A stretch of DNA of 64,000 nt from Paractinoplanes toevensis (lineage in GTDB: Bacteria; Actinomycetota; Actinomycetes; Mycobacteriales; Micromonosporaceae): assembly GCF_018332695.1 (NCBI RefSeq), contig NZ_BOQN01000066.1, positions 62,001 to 126,000 on the forward strand, read 5' to 3'. Shown one piece after another: positions 1 to 9,913 of the stretch. Under the pieces are notes generated by a model. The model had not been told where the DNA came from. It saw only the letters and a program-made list of their open reading frames with translations, and made no database searches. Within the stretch, counting starts at the first letter, position 1. Every line of letters starts with the position of its first letter. Made by a program: the position numbers and the translations under genes.

Positions 1-2
1 GC

Positions 3-83
3 GGGCGAGAGAGCACCGTCTTCGGCGAATGGATCTGCATGATGATCGCCTTTGCCTACGTTGATCGATCGAGTGCAATGTAA
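3..83 (+). CDS. Possible 3' end of a gene entering from the left
   Basis: An open frame enters the window at base 3 and stops at TAA 81-83, giving 26 residues that end in DRSSAM. About 70 percent of its third codon positions are G or C, which suits real coding sequence here, while the other two forward frames stop early. No domain can be recognised in so short a piece. The following 210 bases up to the next start hold nothing I can support. Confidence 0.35.
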   Translation, partial: GRESTVFGEWICMMIAFAYVDRSSAM

Positions 84-295
84 CCTTCCGTAGCATGCGA
101 GACCTCCCTCCCCGGAGCAACGGTTACCTGCCGGTATCAAACCGCTGCGTGAAATGTGGCACGTCCCCTCCCGCGATCGCGGACTCCATGGCATGAACGG
201 CTTCGACAGCCAACCGAACAGCGGACACCGGACGGTGCGGTTCACTCGCTAGGGTATTTATCCTCCGCGGACTGCTTGGCATCATTGGTAGATCA

Positions 296-1243
296 ATGCA
301 GTCGGGGGTGGGAGCACTGTCATCGTCAACGACCGAGCCGGCGAAATCCGCTCGGTCGAAGAAGCCGGCGATTCTCGCGCTCACCTTTTCCGCCACAGTT
401 CTTGGCATCGTCGCGAATATCACCCAACTCGGAGTCTTTCCGACTCGCGTCGCCCGGGCGCTTCTGATCGCAGTAGTTCTGACTGGACTGCTGTATCTCG
501 TCATCAAGGCCTGGCAGTTCTACTTCGTGGAGAAGGTTCGCGAACTTCGAGCACAACTCGACGATGAGGCCGAGAAACTAACTCACGTTCGCTCGGCGCA
601 TCAGCGTTGCCTGGAAGCAATCGAAAGAATTAGTGATCGGGAAAAACCGCTGTTCTCCGAAACTCTTGAGGTCACGGTGTGCGTCGGTAAGGACGACGAC
701 ACGGACCTTATTATCGAGAAACGGGTTACCACTCCTGAGCCGCTGGTCACGAACAGGACCATGCGCCCGATCGTACCGACCTATCGCGAGCAGATCGCCA
801 GCCTCGACGCGCTCGGTTTTACAGTACAGCGTGACGGTGGCCAGATAACCTTCATTCCGCTACGGGAGCAAATCAACAAAATCAAGGTCTGGCTCGTCTT
901 CGATCCACCGATGTCGGCGAAAACAGAATGGCGCGTGGAGTACCGGCCGAAGGGCCTCTGGCGGCCGCTCCGTGAGCGCGGCTTCGATGAATTGGGTTGG
1001 GATGATCGCCTGCAAACCACCAATGGGACGCCGTCGGCTTTTACCAGCTTCACGGCAGTATTCAAATTTCCGGAAGGGGATCAGCCGCCGAGCGTCAAGG
1101 AACGGCACGGCCACGGTCAGTTGACCAAGCCGGAACAGAAGCCTGATCGGACGTGGGAGGTCACGTGGCGTGATGAGCACCCTTCCGGCCGCCGCTATGA
1201 CTGGGACATCACGCAGCCTCCACGGGGCACTCGGCAGCAGTAG
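296..1243 (+). CDS. Two-TM membrane protein with coiled coil, unknown function
   Basis: This 315-residue protein has a short polar N-terminus, two closely spaced hydrophobic segments (about residues 26-48 and 52-73), then a charged helical stretch (about 78-118, with ELRAQLDDEAEKL) likely to form a coiled coil. The remaining soluble domain of about 190 residues has no recognisable fold; it is rich in Trp/Arg in its second half (TEWRVEYRPKGLWRPL). Topology suggests a hairpin in the membrane with both ends cytoplasmic. Codon use is visibly less GC-rich than in the genes to its right, hinting at horizontal origin. It stands alone with no co-oriented partner. I do not recognise the family and assign no function. 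Confidence 0.75.
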   Translation: MQSGVGALSSSTTEPAKSARSKKPAILALTFSATVLGIVANITQLGVFPTRVARALLIAVVLTGLLYLVIKAWQFYFVEKVRELRAQLDDEAEKLTHVRSAHQRCLEAIERISDREKPLFSETLEVTVCVGKDDDTDLIIEKRVTTPEPLVTNRTMRPIVPTYREQIASLDALGFTVQRDGGQITFIPLREQINKIKVWLVFDPPMSAKTEWRVEYRPKGLWRPLRERGFDELGWDDRLQTTNGTPSAFTSFTAVFKFPEGDQPPSVKERHGHGQLTKPEQKPDRTWEVTWRDEHPSGRRYDWDITQPPRGTRQQ

Positions 1244-1307
1244 GTTCCCGTTACCCGGCAGGACCGGCACGACCTACCGGTGGGCTGCCCACGAGTAGCC
1301 GCTGCGA

Positions 1308-1802
1308 TTAGCGGCCGGTCACGCCGTCGATGAGCTCGCGCAGGATGTCGGCGTGCCCGGCGTGCCGCACGGTCTCGCCGGTCATGTGGGCGAGCACCCA
1401 CCGCAGCGTGCGCGCCTCGCCGTTCACCGGGCTCGCGGTGCGGGACTCCGGGCCGCCGGCCGCGCGGATGAGCGCGTCGCTGTCGGCGATCGCCGCCCGA
1501 TAGCCGGCGATGACCTCCTCCGCCGACCGCCCCGGGGCGACCACCATGTCGAAGTCGACCTCGGCGAACCGCTGATCACCGGCCACCGTGTACCCGAACC
1601 AGTACCGCTCGGCGTCGGTCAGGTGCTGCACCAGCCCCAGCAGCGTGGTGTCGGAGACGACCAGCCTGCGGCGCAACTGCTCGTCGTCCAGGCCGCCGAC
1701 CTTCTTCAGCACACAGGACCGGGCGAACGACAGGAACGCCAGGGCGGTGTCCAGCTCGCCGTCGTCATCGAGCGGCACCCGTTCCCGCTGCGTTTCGAGC
1801 AC
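1308..1802 (-). CDS. DinB-like (DUF664) family protein
   Basis: A 164-residue four-helix-bundle protein. Features typical of the actinobacterial DUF664 branch of the DinB superfamily are the early QHLTDAERYWFG segment and the C-terminal HMTGETVRHAGHADIL segment, whose histidines would form the metal-binding triad. Members are putative thiol-dependent or metal-dependent enzymes, and the substrate is unknown here. The start is GTG at 1802 with only a weak ribosome site. It is divergent from the methyltransferase at 1853, leaving 50 bp between them. The family call is firm; any enzymatic role is inference. Confidence 0.85.
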   Translation of the reverse strand: MLETQRERVPLDDDGELDTALAFLSFARSCVLKKVGGLDDEQLRRRLVVSDTTLLGLVQHLTDAERYWFGYTVAGDQRFAEVDFDMVVAPGRSAEEVIAGYRAAIADSDALIRAAGGPESRTASPVNGEARTLRWVLAHMTGETVRHAGHADILRELIDGVTGR

Positions 1803-1852
1803 GGCGAGATGTTATCCGATCCCGGCCGCCGTCGCCGGTAGCGTGCATCTGC

Positions 1853-2503
1853 ATGGATGATCTGGTTCGGCAGACCCGCTACTGGGACACGGCCGGCGCG
1901 ACCAAGACCTTCACCCATCCACTCGAGACCGGGTGGCTGGCCGGAGTCGACCGAACGGCGCGTGTCCTCGACTACGGCTGCGGCTACGGCCGGGTCATGG
2001 CCGAGCTCGGCGCTCTGGGCTTCACCGACATCCTGGGCGTCGACATCTCTCCCGCGCTGGTCGCCCGGGGCCGCCGGGCCCGCCCCGATCTGGACCTCGC
2101 CGTCATCGAGTCGCCGCCCGCCGTGCACCGCCCGGCGGCGAGCTTCGACGTCATCATGCTGTTCGCCGTGCTGACCTGCATCCCCGATGACGACGCCCAG
2201 CGTGCGCTGGTCGGCGAACTGGAACGCCTCCTGGCACCCGGCGGCCTGATCTACGTGAGCGATCTCGGGCTGCAGACCGACGAACGCAGCCGGCAGCGCT
2301 ACCTGGCGCGCGCCGGGCAGTACGGGGTGTTCACCACCGACGACGGCGCCGTCTGCCGGCACCACGAACTCGGGCACCTGCGCCGCCTGTTCTCGGCGTT
2401 CGATCTGGTCGGCGAGCGGCACATCGAGGTGACGACCATGAACGGGAGCCGCGCCACCGCGGTACAGATGCTGGCGCGCTCACCTCATCGGGCGACCTCG
2501 TAG
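1853..2503 (+). CDS. Class I SAM-dependent methyltransferase
   Basis: The 216-residue protein has a Rossmann-type methyltransferase domain. Motif I is VLDYGCGYG at residues 38-46, followed by an acidic residue at the end of strand 2 (ILGVDIS) and the motif IV/post-motif region around LFAVLTCIPDDDAQRAL and LLAPGGLIYVSDLG. It should transfer a methyl group from S-adenosylmethionine to an unidentified small-molecule acceptor in the cytoplasm. Its 3' end overlaps the convergent reductase gene by 19 bp. Nothing nearby reveals the acceptor. Confidence 0.9.
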   Translation: MDDLVRQTRYWDTAGATKTFTHPLETGWLAGVDRTARVLDYGCGYGRVMAELGALGFTDILGVDISPALVARGRRARPDLDLAVIESPPAVHRPAASFDVIMLFAVLTCIPDDDAQRALVGELERLLAPGGLIYVSDLGLQTDERSRQRYLARAGQYGVFTTDDGAVCRHHELGHLRRLFSAFDLVGERHIEVTTMNGSRATAVQMLARSPHRATS

Positions 2504-3048
2504 CTGGTCACGACGATCCGGCCGTCGAGCAGGCGGGACTCGACGGTCCGCAGTTTCAGGCGCTGCTTCGGCTCGGCGAACACCGTCCGGCCGCCGCCGA
2601 GGACCACCGGGTGCACGGCGATGTGGTACTCGTCGATCAGGCCCAGCTCGGTCAGCGCTCCGGCGAGGCCGGCACCCCCGGTCAGCAGCAGGTCCGCGCC
2701 GGGCTGCGCCTTGAGCGCGGTGACCTCGGCCGCCAGATCGCCGTGGACGACCCGGCTCGCCCACTCGTCGCCCGGGTAGTCGTGCGAGAACACGATCTTC
2801 GGGGTGGCCCGCCAGAACGGTGCGAACGTGGCGAGGTGCGGGTCCGGGGAGGTCGTCTCGACGCTCGGCCAGAAGCCGACCATCATCTCCCACACCGGCC
2901 GCCCGTAGAGCAGGGTGTCGACCCGCTGGTTGAGGCCTTCCGAGTAGGCCGACAGTTCCGGCCCCATGACCGCCCAGTCGAACGCGTCGTTCGGCCCGTT
3001 GACGAACCCGTCGATCGACGTGTGCACCCAGTAAATAATCTTCCGCAT
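2485..3048 (-). CDS. Dihydrofolate reductase / RibD C-terminal family protein
   Basis: A 187-residue reductase of the DHFR-like fold. The N-terminus MRKIIYWVHTSIDGFV, the central LLYGRPVWEMMVGFW and the GGAGLAGALTELGLIDEYH segment match the RibD_C family, an NADPH-binding fold that also includes 5-amino-6-uracil reductases. In actinobacteria such stand-alone copies are numerous and mostly uncharacterised, so true folate or riboflavin activity should not be assumed. The ATG at 3048 is chosen over the upstream in-frame ATG at 3129 because the family begins here; the longer form would run into the divergent methyltransferase. The 27-bp gap to that gene may hold a shared promoter. Confidence 0.9.
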   Translation of the reverse strand: MRKIIYWVHTSIDGFVNGPNDAFDWAVMGPELSAYSEGLNQRVDTLLYGRPVWEMMVGFWPSVETTSPDPHLATFAPFWRATPKIVFSHDYPGDEWASRVVHGDLAAEVTALKAQPGADLLLTGGAGLAGALTELGLIDEYHIAVHPVVLGGGRTVFAEPKQRLKLRTVESRLLDGRIVVTSYEVAR

Positions 3049-3075
3049 GAACTCTCCATCGGTACGGTAGGCGTC

Positions 3076-3852
3076 GTGACGGCGGATCTGTTCGACGCGG
3101 CATCGATGTACGACGAGGATTATCTGCACTTCTTCGCATCACCGCAGGGCGGCGCGCCGACGCACGGTCCCTTGGTCGGCACCGCCTACACCGGCGCGAA
3201 CCAGGCCGCCGGCCTGGTCTGGCGGCTCCTGGATCTCGAACCGGGCATGGCCGTGCTCGATCTGGCCTGCGGCCACGGCACCCTCGCCAACGCCCTGGCC
3301 GCCCGCGGTTGCCGGGTCACCGGGCTCGACTCCTCCGCGGTCTTCCTGGACCGGGCCGCCACGGCGGGCACCGGCGTCGAGTGGGTCCGCGGCGACATGC
3401 GCCAGCTTCCGGAGTGGACCGGCCGCTTCGACCGGGTGGTCAACTGGACGACCGCGTTCGGCTACTTCGACGACGACACCAACCGGGCGGTGCTGCGAGA
3501 GATCGCCCGTGTGCTGCGCCCGGGCGGCCGGCTGGCGATGGACCTGGACAACCAGGCGCGGTTCCTCGCCGATTACACGCCGTCCCGGATCACCGTGCGC
3601 CGCGACGACGGTGACATGCTCGTCGACCATCACCACCTCGACCCGCTGACCGCCCGCTTCGAGGTGGAGCGCACGGTGATCCGCGACGGCCGGGTGCGGA
3701 GACTGACCTTCCTCAAGCGCCTGTTCGCGTTTCCCGAGCTGCGCGACTGGCTCACCGCCGCCGGTTTCACCGGCGTGCAGGGGCACGGCGAGGACGGTAC
3801 GCCGTTGACCGCCCGGCACCCCCGGATGATCGTCACCGCCGGGTTACAGTGA
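3076..3852 (+). CDS. Class I SAM-dependent methyltransferase
   Basis: A 258-residue methyltransferase with motif I VLDLACGHG at residues 60-68, a conserved acidic residue in VTGLDSS, and the VLRPGGRLAMDLDNQ segment after motif IV. The N-terminal region with MYDEDYLHFF is typical of small actinobacterial methyltransferases fused to no other domain. The start is GTG at 3076; an ATG at 3106 is possible but would remove conserved sequence. It lies 4 bp upstream of the ECF41 sigma gene, so the two are probably cotranscribed. The substrate is unknown. Confidence 0.88.
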   Translation: MTADLFDAASMYDEDYLHFFASPQGGAPTHGPLVGTAYTGANQAAGLVWRLLDLEPGMAVLDLACGHGTLANALAARGCRVTGLDSSAVFLDRAATAGTGVEWVRGDMRQLPEWTGRFDRVVNWTTAFGYFDDDTNRAVLREIARVLRPGGRLAMDLDNQARFLADYTPSRITVRRDDGDMLVDHHHLDPLTARFEVERTVIRDGRVRRLTFLKRLFAFPELRDWLTAAGFTGVQGHGEDGTPLTARHPRMIVTAGLQ

Positions 3853-3856
3853 CGCC

Positions 3857-4795
3857 GTGGCGCTCACCTCGCGGGACACCGATCTGTTCGAGCGTTCGCG
3901 GGGGCGCCTCGAGGCGATCGCGTACCGCCTGCTGGGCTCGGCCGGCGACGCCGAGGACGCCGTGCAGGACACGTTCCTGCGCTGGCAGGCGGCCGACCGG
4001 GCGCACGTCGAGACGCCCGAGGCGTGGCTGACGAAGGTCCTCACCAACCTGTGCCTCAACCAGCTCACCTCGGCCCGCGCCCGCCGCGAGACCTATGTCG
4101 GCCAATGGCTGCCCGAGCCGGTCCTGGCCGGCGACCGGATGCTCGGCCCGGCCGAGACCGCCGAGCAGCGCGACTCGGTGTCGTTCGCCGTGCTGACCCT
4201 GCTGGAGCGGCTCACGCCGAACGAGCGCGCGGTCTACGTGCTGCGCGAGGCGTTCGGCTACTCGCACGCGGAGATCGGCGAGATCCTGGAGCTCAGCGAG
4301 TCGAACAGCCAGCAGATCCACCACCGCGCCAAGCAGCACGTGGCGGGCGGCCGGGCGCGGGTGGAGACCGACGCCGCGGCGGCCCGGAAGATCGTCGAGG
4401 AGTTTCTCGCCGCGACGCTCAGCGGGGACGTCGAGCCGCTGGTCAAGCTGCTCACCGACGACGCGGTGAGCATCGCCGACGGCGGCGGCCATGTGCCGGC
4501 CCGCACCACCCCGCTGATCGGCGCCCTCGCCATCGCCCGGTTGCTGCGCGGCATCGCGCGGCCGGCGACGTTCCAGCGGTTCGTCGAGGGCGGCACCTAC
4601 GCGATGCACGCGGCCGAGGTCAACGGTGCCCCGGCGCTGCTGGTCACGGTGGACGACCGGATCGTCAGCGTGATCGCCCTGGAGGTCACCGCGGACGGGA
4701 TCGCCGGCCTGCACATCCAGGCCAACCCGGAGAAGCTGGACCGCTTCAACCGCCGCTGGACCGCTGCCGGGGAGCCGCTCGCCGAGAACTGGTGA
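3857..4795 (+). CDS. ECF41-family RNA polymerase sigma factor (SigJ-like)
   Basis: This 312-residue factor has sigma region 2 (AIAYRLLGSAGDAEDAVQDTF) and region 4 (LTPNERAVYVLREAFGYSHAEIG), then a C-terminal SnoaL-like domain. The domain carries DGGGH at 208-212 and NPEKL at 290-294, close to the DGGGK and NPDKL signatures of ECF41. In this group the extension modulates activity in place of a separate anti-sigma factor, and none is encoded here. ECF41 genes are typically next to a carboxymuconolactone decarboxylase, oxidoreductase or epimerase gene; the FAD oxidoreductase at 4880 fits that rule and is the probable target. The start is GTG 3857. Mycobacterium tuberculosis SigJ is the best-known relative. 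Confidence 0.92.
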   Translation: MALTSRDTDLFERSRGRLEAIAYRLLGSAGDAEDAVQDTFLRWQAADRAHVETPEAWLTKVLTNLCLNQLTSARARRETYVGQWLPEPVLAGDRMLGPAETAEQRDSVSFAVLTLLERLTPNERAVYVLREAFGYSHAEIGEILELSESNSQQIHHRAKQHVAGGRARVETDAAAARKIVEEFLAATLSGDVEPLVKLLTDDAVSIADGGGHVPARTTPLIGALAIARLLRGIARPATFQRFVEGGTYAMHAAEVNGAPALLVTVDDRIVSVIALEVTADGIAGLHIQANPEKLDRFNRRWTAAGEPLAENW

Positions 4796-4814
4796 TCCGC
4801 TTCACAGTCGTACC

Positions 4815-4842
4815 TGTCAGGAATCTCTGGTCTGCCCGGTTC
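4815..4842 (+). promoter_or_regulatory. Candidate ECF41-type promoter for the FAD oxidoreductase
   Basis: TGTCAG at 4815-4820 and CGGTTC at 4837-4842 are separated by 16 bp and end 37 bp before the oxidoreductase start. The -35-like element resembles the TGTCACA reported for ECF41 targets, while the -10-like element is a poor match to CGTC. The position and the adjacent sigma gene favour it, but the sequence match alone is weak. Confidence 0.25.
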
Positions 4843-4879
4843 AGGAACCGAGCGCAACCGAGCAGACAGGAGCGACCTC

Positions 4880-6046
4880 ATGAAGCACCGCATCGTCGTC
4901 CTCGGAGCCGGCTATGCCGGCACCAACGCGGCCGGCCGGCTGGCCCGCCGCCTGCACCCGGACGATGTCGAGATCACGCTGGTGAACGCCGACGACGACT
5001 TCGTGGAGCGGATCCGCCTGCACCAGCTGGCCACCGGCCAGGCGATGCGGCACCGGCCGCTGGCCGACGCGCTGGCCGGCACCGCGGTCCGGCTGCGCAC
5101 GGCCCGGGTCACCGCGGTGGACACCGAACTGCGGACGGTACGGCTGACCGACGGCGAGATCAACTACGACACCCTGGTGTACGCCCTGGGCAGCACCGCC
5201 GCCCGCGTCACCGGCCCCGCCCACCACGTGGCGAGCCGCCCGGCCGCCGAACGACTGAGCGCCCGCCTGCGCGAGCTGACCGCCGGCTCGACGGTGCTGG
5301 TGGTCGGCGGCGGCCTGACCGGCATCGAGGCGACCACCGAGATCGCCGAGGCCCGCCCCGACCTGCACGTCGCGCTCGCCGTCCGCGGTGGCCTCGGCGA
5401 CTGGCTGAGCGACAAGGCCCGGCGGCACCTGCGCCGGGCCGTCACCCGGCTGGCGATCACCGTGCACGAGCACACCGACGTCGAACGGGCCGACGAGACC
5501 GGCGCGCTGACCACCACCGGCGAGCGGATCCCGGCCGACGTCACGGTGTGGACGGCGGGCTTCGCCACCCATCCGATCGCCGCGGAGACGTCCCTGCGGG
5601 TCGCCGCAACCGGCCAGATCGTGGTGGACGCCACGATGCGCTCGGTCTCGCACCCGGAGGTGTACGCGGTGGGCGACGCCGCGCTCGCCGAGGGCCCGGG
5701 CGGCAAGCCGCTGCGCATGTCCTGCGCGTCCGGCGGCCCGATGGCCTGGCAGGCGGCCGACGCCATCGCCGCCCGCCTGACCGGCCGCCGGGTGCCGCAC
5801 GTGCCGATCCGCTACTACGCCCAGTGCATCAGCCTGGGCCGGCACGACGGCATCATCCAGATGGTGACCGCCGACGACCGGGCCAAGCCGTCGGCCGTCG
5901 TCGGCGGCCCGGCCGCCCGCGTGAAGGAGCTGATCTGCGCGGGCGCGGCGTGGGGCATCTACCACCCCACGGTGATGCTGCCGACCCGCCGCCGGCGGCT
6001 GGCCGAGCCGGTTCAGGCGTCGGCGCAGGCGCCGTCCAGTTTCTGA
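4880..6046 (+). CDS. NAD(P)/FAD-dependent oxidoreductase (NDH-2-like)
   Basis: A 388-residue flavoprotein of the pyridine nucleotide-disulfide oxidoreductase fold. The FAD-binding dinucleotide motif GAGYAG is at residues 9-14, the NAD(P)-binding GGGLTG at 143-148, and the second FAD motif VYAVGDAAL lies about residue 258. Length and layout resemble type II NADH dehydrogenases, but there is no obvious C-terminal membrane anchor, so a soluble quinone or small-molecule reductase is equally possible. It follows an ECF41 sigma gene by 84 bp, a conserved pairing that makes it the likely regulatory target. Its 3' end overlaps the convergent lipoprotein gene by 34 bp. Confidence 0.92.
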   Translation: MKHRIVVLGAGYAGTNAAGRLARRLHPDDVEITLVNADDDFVERIRLHQLATGQAMRHRPLADALAGTAVRLRTARVTAVDTELRTVRLTDGEINYDTLVYALGSTAARVTGPAHHVASRPAAERLSARLRELTAGSTVLVVGGGLTGIEATTEIAEARPDLHVALAVRGGLGDWLSDKARRHLRRAVTRLAITVHEHTDVERADETGALTTTGERIPADVTVWTAGFATHPIAAETSLRVAATGQIVVDATMRSVSHPEVYAVGDAALAEGPGGKPLRMSCASGGPMAWQAADAIAARLTGRRVPHVPIRYYAQCISLGRHDGIIQMVTADDRAKPSAVVGGPAARVKELICAGAAWGIYHPTVMLPTRRRRLAEPVQASAQAPSSF

Positions 6047-6456
6047 CCGACGGTTTCGAAGCCGCCGTTGACGTAGGACTTCGGGTCCGGCTGCCGGGCG
6101 GCCGCGGTCAGGTCCGACGAGACCGCGGACAGCGCCTGCTTGAGCTCCGGATCCGAGGTCAGCGCGGCCTCCTTGTCCACCTTGGCCGCCATGTCGGTGA
6201 ACGTGTCGCGCATCTTCTCCTTGGCCGAGTCGGAGGAGCTGTCGGCCACCCCGGCCAGCCGCACCGCGCCGTCGGTGAGGATCTTGTAGGCGGCGGTGCA
6301 GGTGTAGGCGGGCACGCCGGCCGACGCCGACGGGGTCGGGGCCACGCTGAACGGGACCGGGACGGCCTCGGGCGAGATCTCGATCGCGCACCCGGCGGCC
6401 AACCCCGCCGTCGCGACCAGGGTGATGGTCAGGGCGGTGCGGCGGCGGTGCGGCAC
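6013..6456 (-). CDS. Small secreted lipoprotein
   Basis: A 147-residue protein with a basic N-terminus, a hydrophobic segment and a lipobox (LAAGC) near residue 22, so it should be lipid-anchored on the outer face of the membrane. The mature part has a Pro/Ser/Ala linker and then a helical domain with a Cys (AYTCTAAYKIL) and a second near the C-terminus (DGACADA), which could pair. GTG at 6456 is preferred over ATG at 6495 because GGGAGA lies just upstream and the signal peptide then has normal length. The function is unknown. Confidence 0.8.
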   Translation of the reverse strand: MPHRRRTALTITLVATAGLAAGCAIEISPEAVPVPFSVAPTPSASAGVPAYTCTAAYKILTDGAVRLAGVADSSSDSAKEKMRDTFTDMAAKVDKEAALTSDPELKQALSAVSSDLTAAARQPDPKSYVNGGFETVGQKLDGACADA

Positions 6457-6631
6457 GGTGTCTCTCCCAAGGCTTCGCGTACGGGGTGCGGACAAGCATA
6501 GATACCCACCGCTCGGGATGTTGATCGCTCGGGGTCGATATGTCGGTGATTAACCCGATCGGCGGGATTTGCCACCCGTTCGCGACGCATCTCGGCGCGG
6601 CAAAGCGGCGTTAGCCGACAATGTGCCCAAC

Positions 6632-8449
6632 ATGCGAAAAAGCGGTAAACCTGCCGTCCGCCGCGCTCTGATCGCCGGTGTGGCCGCGGTCCTCACCGCG
6701 GCCGGTGGGGCCGCCCTGGCCGGGGTGGTCTCCCCCGACCCCGTCGTCTCCCCGTCCTTCAACGGCCCGGTCTACGCGGTCGCCTACCGCGGCGACACCG
6801 TCTACGTCGGCGGCAACTTCACCAGTGCCAACGCCGGCGGCAAGAACGTCGTCCGGACCCGGCTGGCCGCGTTCAACGCCCGCACCGGCGCCCTGCTCGA
6901 CTGGAGCCCGGCCGCCGACGCGAACGTGCGCGCCCTCGCGGTCGACGGCGACGTCGTCTACGCGGCCGGCGACTTCGACAACGTCAACGGCACCTCGCGG
7001 GACGCGATCGCCGGCCTCGGTGCGACCTCCGGACAGCTCACCACGCTGCGGCACACCGTGCTCGGGCAGCCGAACGCGCTGGTGACCGGCGGCGGCCGGC
7101 TCTACGTGGCCGGACGGATCACCGCGGTCGACGGGACACCGCGCACCAACCTGGCCGCCTTCTCGCTGGCCACCGGCGCCCTCGACGCGTGGGCGCCGAC
7201 CACCGACGACACGGTCAACGCGCTGGCCTTCAGCAGCGACCGGGTCTACCTGGGCGGGCGGTTCCACAAGACCAACGGGGTCGGTTCCACCCTGCGGCTG
7301 AGCGCCGTCCACCCGGCCACCGGCGTACTCGACAAGGGTTTCGTCGCCAAGCCGGTGTCGCAGGTCTTCGCGCTCGCCGCCGACCAGGCCGGCGTCTATG
7401 CCGCCCTCGGCGGCCAGGGCGGCCGGGCGGTCGCCTACGACCGGGCCGGCCAGACCCGCTGGACCCGGGTCTTCGACGGGGACGCGCAGGCCATCGCCAC
7501 CCTCGACGGCACCACCTACGTGGGCGGCCACTTCGACAAGGCGTGCACGACGTCCAACAACGGCATCAAGGGCGTCTGCACCGACGGCTCGGTGATCCGG
7601 GGCAAGCTCGCCGCGATCGACCCGCAGGGCAACCTGCTCCCCTGGTCGCCGCAGGCCAACGGCGTCGCCGGCACCCGGCAGCTGGCCACCAGCGCGGGCC
7701 TCGGCACGATCAGCGCGGTCGGCGACTTCACCACGGTCGGCGGCGTGACCCGCAAGCGGTACGTGTCGTTCGGCGGCGCGAAAGCGACCGAGTCCGCCGT
7801 CGTGGCCGCGGACGACTACGTGGCGTCCTACAACTTCGACACCACGATCGCGGACGGTACGTTCGACGACGGCTCCGGCCACGCGCACCTGCTGCGCGCG
7901 GTCACCCGCAACGGCGGCAAGGTCACGATGACGCCGCGCGGCTCCGGGCAGGCGCTGACCTTCCCGCCGAAGTGCACCGGCACCACCTGCCCGCGGCTGG
8001 TCCTGCAGGCCGCCGACACCCCGGATCTGAGCCCCGGCAACCGGCCGCTGCGCTACGGCGCCGCGGTGCTGCTGGCCGCGGCCGAGACCTCGAGCGGCGA
8101 GAACATCCTGCAGAAGGGCTACTCGACCGGCGGCGGGCAGTACAAGCTGCAGGTCGACGGGGTGTCCGGCAAGCCGAGCTGCGGGATGGGCGGCAAGGAC
8201 GAGACGGCCGTTCATCTCGCCCGCAGCCGGGAGTCGATCGCCGACGGCAAGTGGCACACGCTCGAGTGCCGCCGCACCGGCCCGACCCTGTCGATCGTGG
8301 TCGACGATCAGGTGAAGACCAGCGTGCCGGTGCCGGTCGAGCTGTCGGTGATGTCGAACCTGCCGTTCAGCATCGGCGGCAAGGGCGTCGGCGCCGACAA
8401 CGACCAGTTCCACGGCAGCGTCGACGACGTCTGGATCCACATCGGCTGA
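6632..8449 (+). CDS. Secreted beta-propeller protein with C-terminal LamG domain
   Basis: This 605-residue protein has a signal peptide (basic MRKSGKPAVRR, then a hydrophobic stretch to about residue 32). The body has repeated blades of the pattern VYVGGNFTS / VYAAGDFDN / LYVAGRITA / VYLGGRFHK / TYVGGHFDK, about 45-60 residues apart, indicating a six- or seven-bladed propeller. From about residue 400 a concanavalin-like LamG domain follows (YNFDTTIADGTFDDGSG at its start, VDDVWIHIG at its end), usually a carbohydrate-binding module. An extracellular adhesion or glycan-binding role is likely. No catalytic motif is visible. The start at 6632 directly precedes the signal peptide and lacks a clear ribosome site. 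Confidence 0.85.
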   Translation: MRKSGKPAVRRALIAGVAAVLTAAGGAALAGVVSPDPVVSPSFNGPVYAVAYRGDTVYVGGNFTSANAGGKNVVRTRLAAFNARTGALLDWSPAADANVRALAVDGDVVYAAGDFDNVNGTSRDAIAGLGATSGQLTTLRHTVLGQPNALVTGGGRLYVAGRITAVDGTPRTNLAAFSLATGALDAWAPTTDDTVNALAFSSDRVYLGGRFHKTNGVGSTLRLSAVHPATGVLDKGFVAKPVSQVFALAADQAGVYAALGGQGGRAVAYDRAGQTRWTRVFDGDAQAIATLDGTTYVGGHFDKACTTSNNGIKGVCTDGSVIRGKLAAIDPQGNLLPWSPQANGVAGTRQLATSAGLGTISAVGDFTTVGGVTRKRYVSFGGAKATESAVVAADDYVASYNFDTTIADGTFDDGSGHAHLLRAVTRNGGKVTMTPRGSGQALTFPPKCTGTTCPRLVLQAADTPDLSPGNRPLRYGAAVLLAAAETSSGENILQKGYSTGGGQYKLQVDGVSGKPSCGMGGKDETAVHLARSRESIADGKWHTLECRRTGPTLSIVVDDQVKTSVPVPVELSVMSNLPFSIGGKGVGADNDQFHGSVDDVWIHIG

Positions 8450-8454
8450 GTGCG

Positions 8455-9903
<1,449 letters not shown>

Positions 9904-9913
9904 GGCCTGTCCT

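Noticed and set aside
124..507. A 127-codon minus-strand ORF at the left edge
   Set aside because: No ribosome site or recognisable features, and it overlaps the start of the better-supported membrane protein at 296.
4024..6501. An 825-codon open frame on the plus strand across the sigma and oxidoreductase genes
   Set aside because: It is Arg/Gly/Pro-rich without domains and overlaps two well-supported genes in another frame; a shadow of high GC content.
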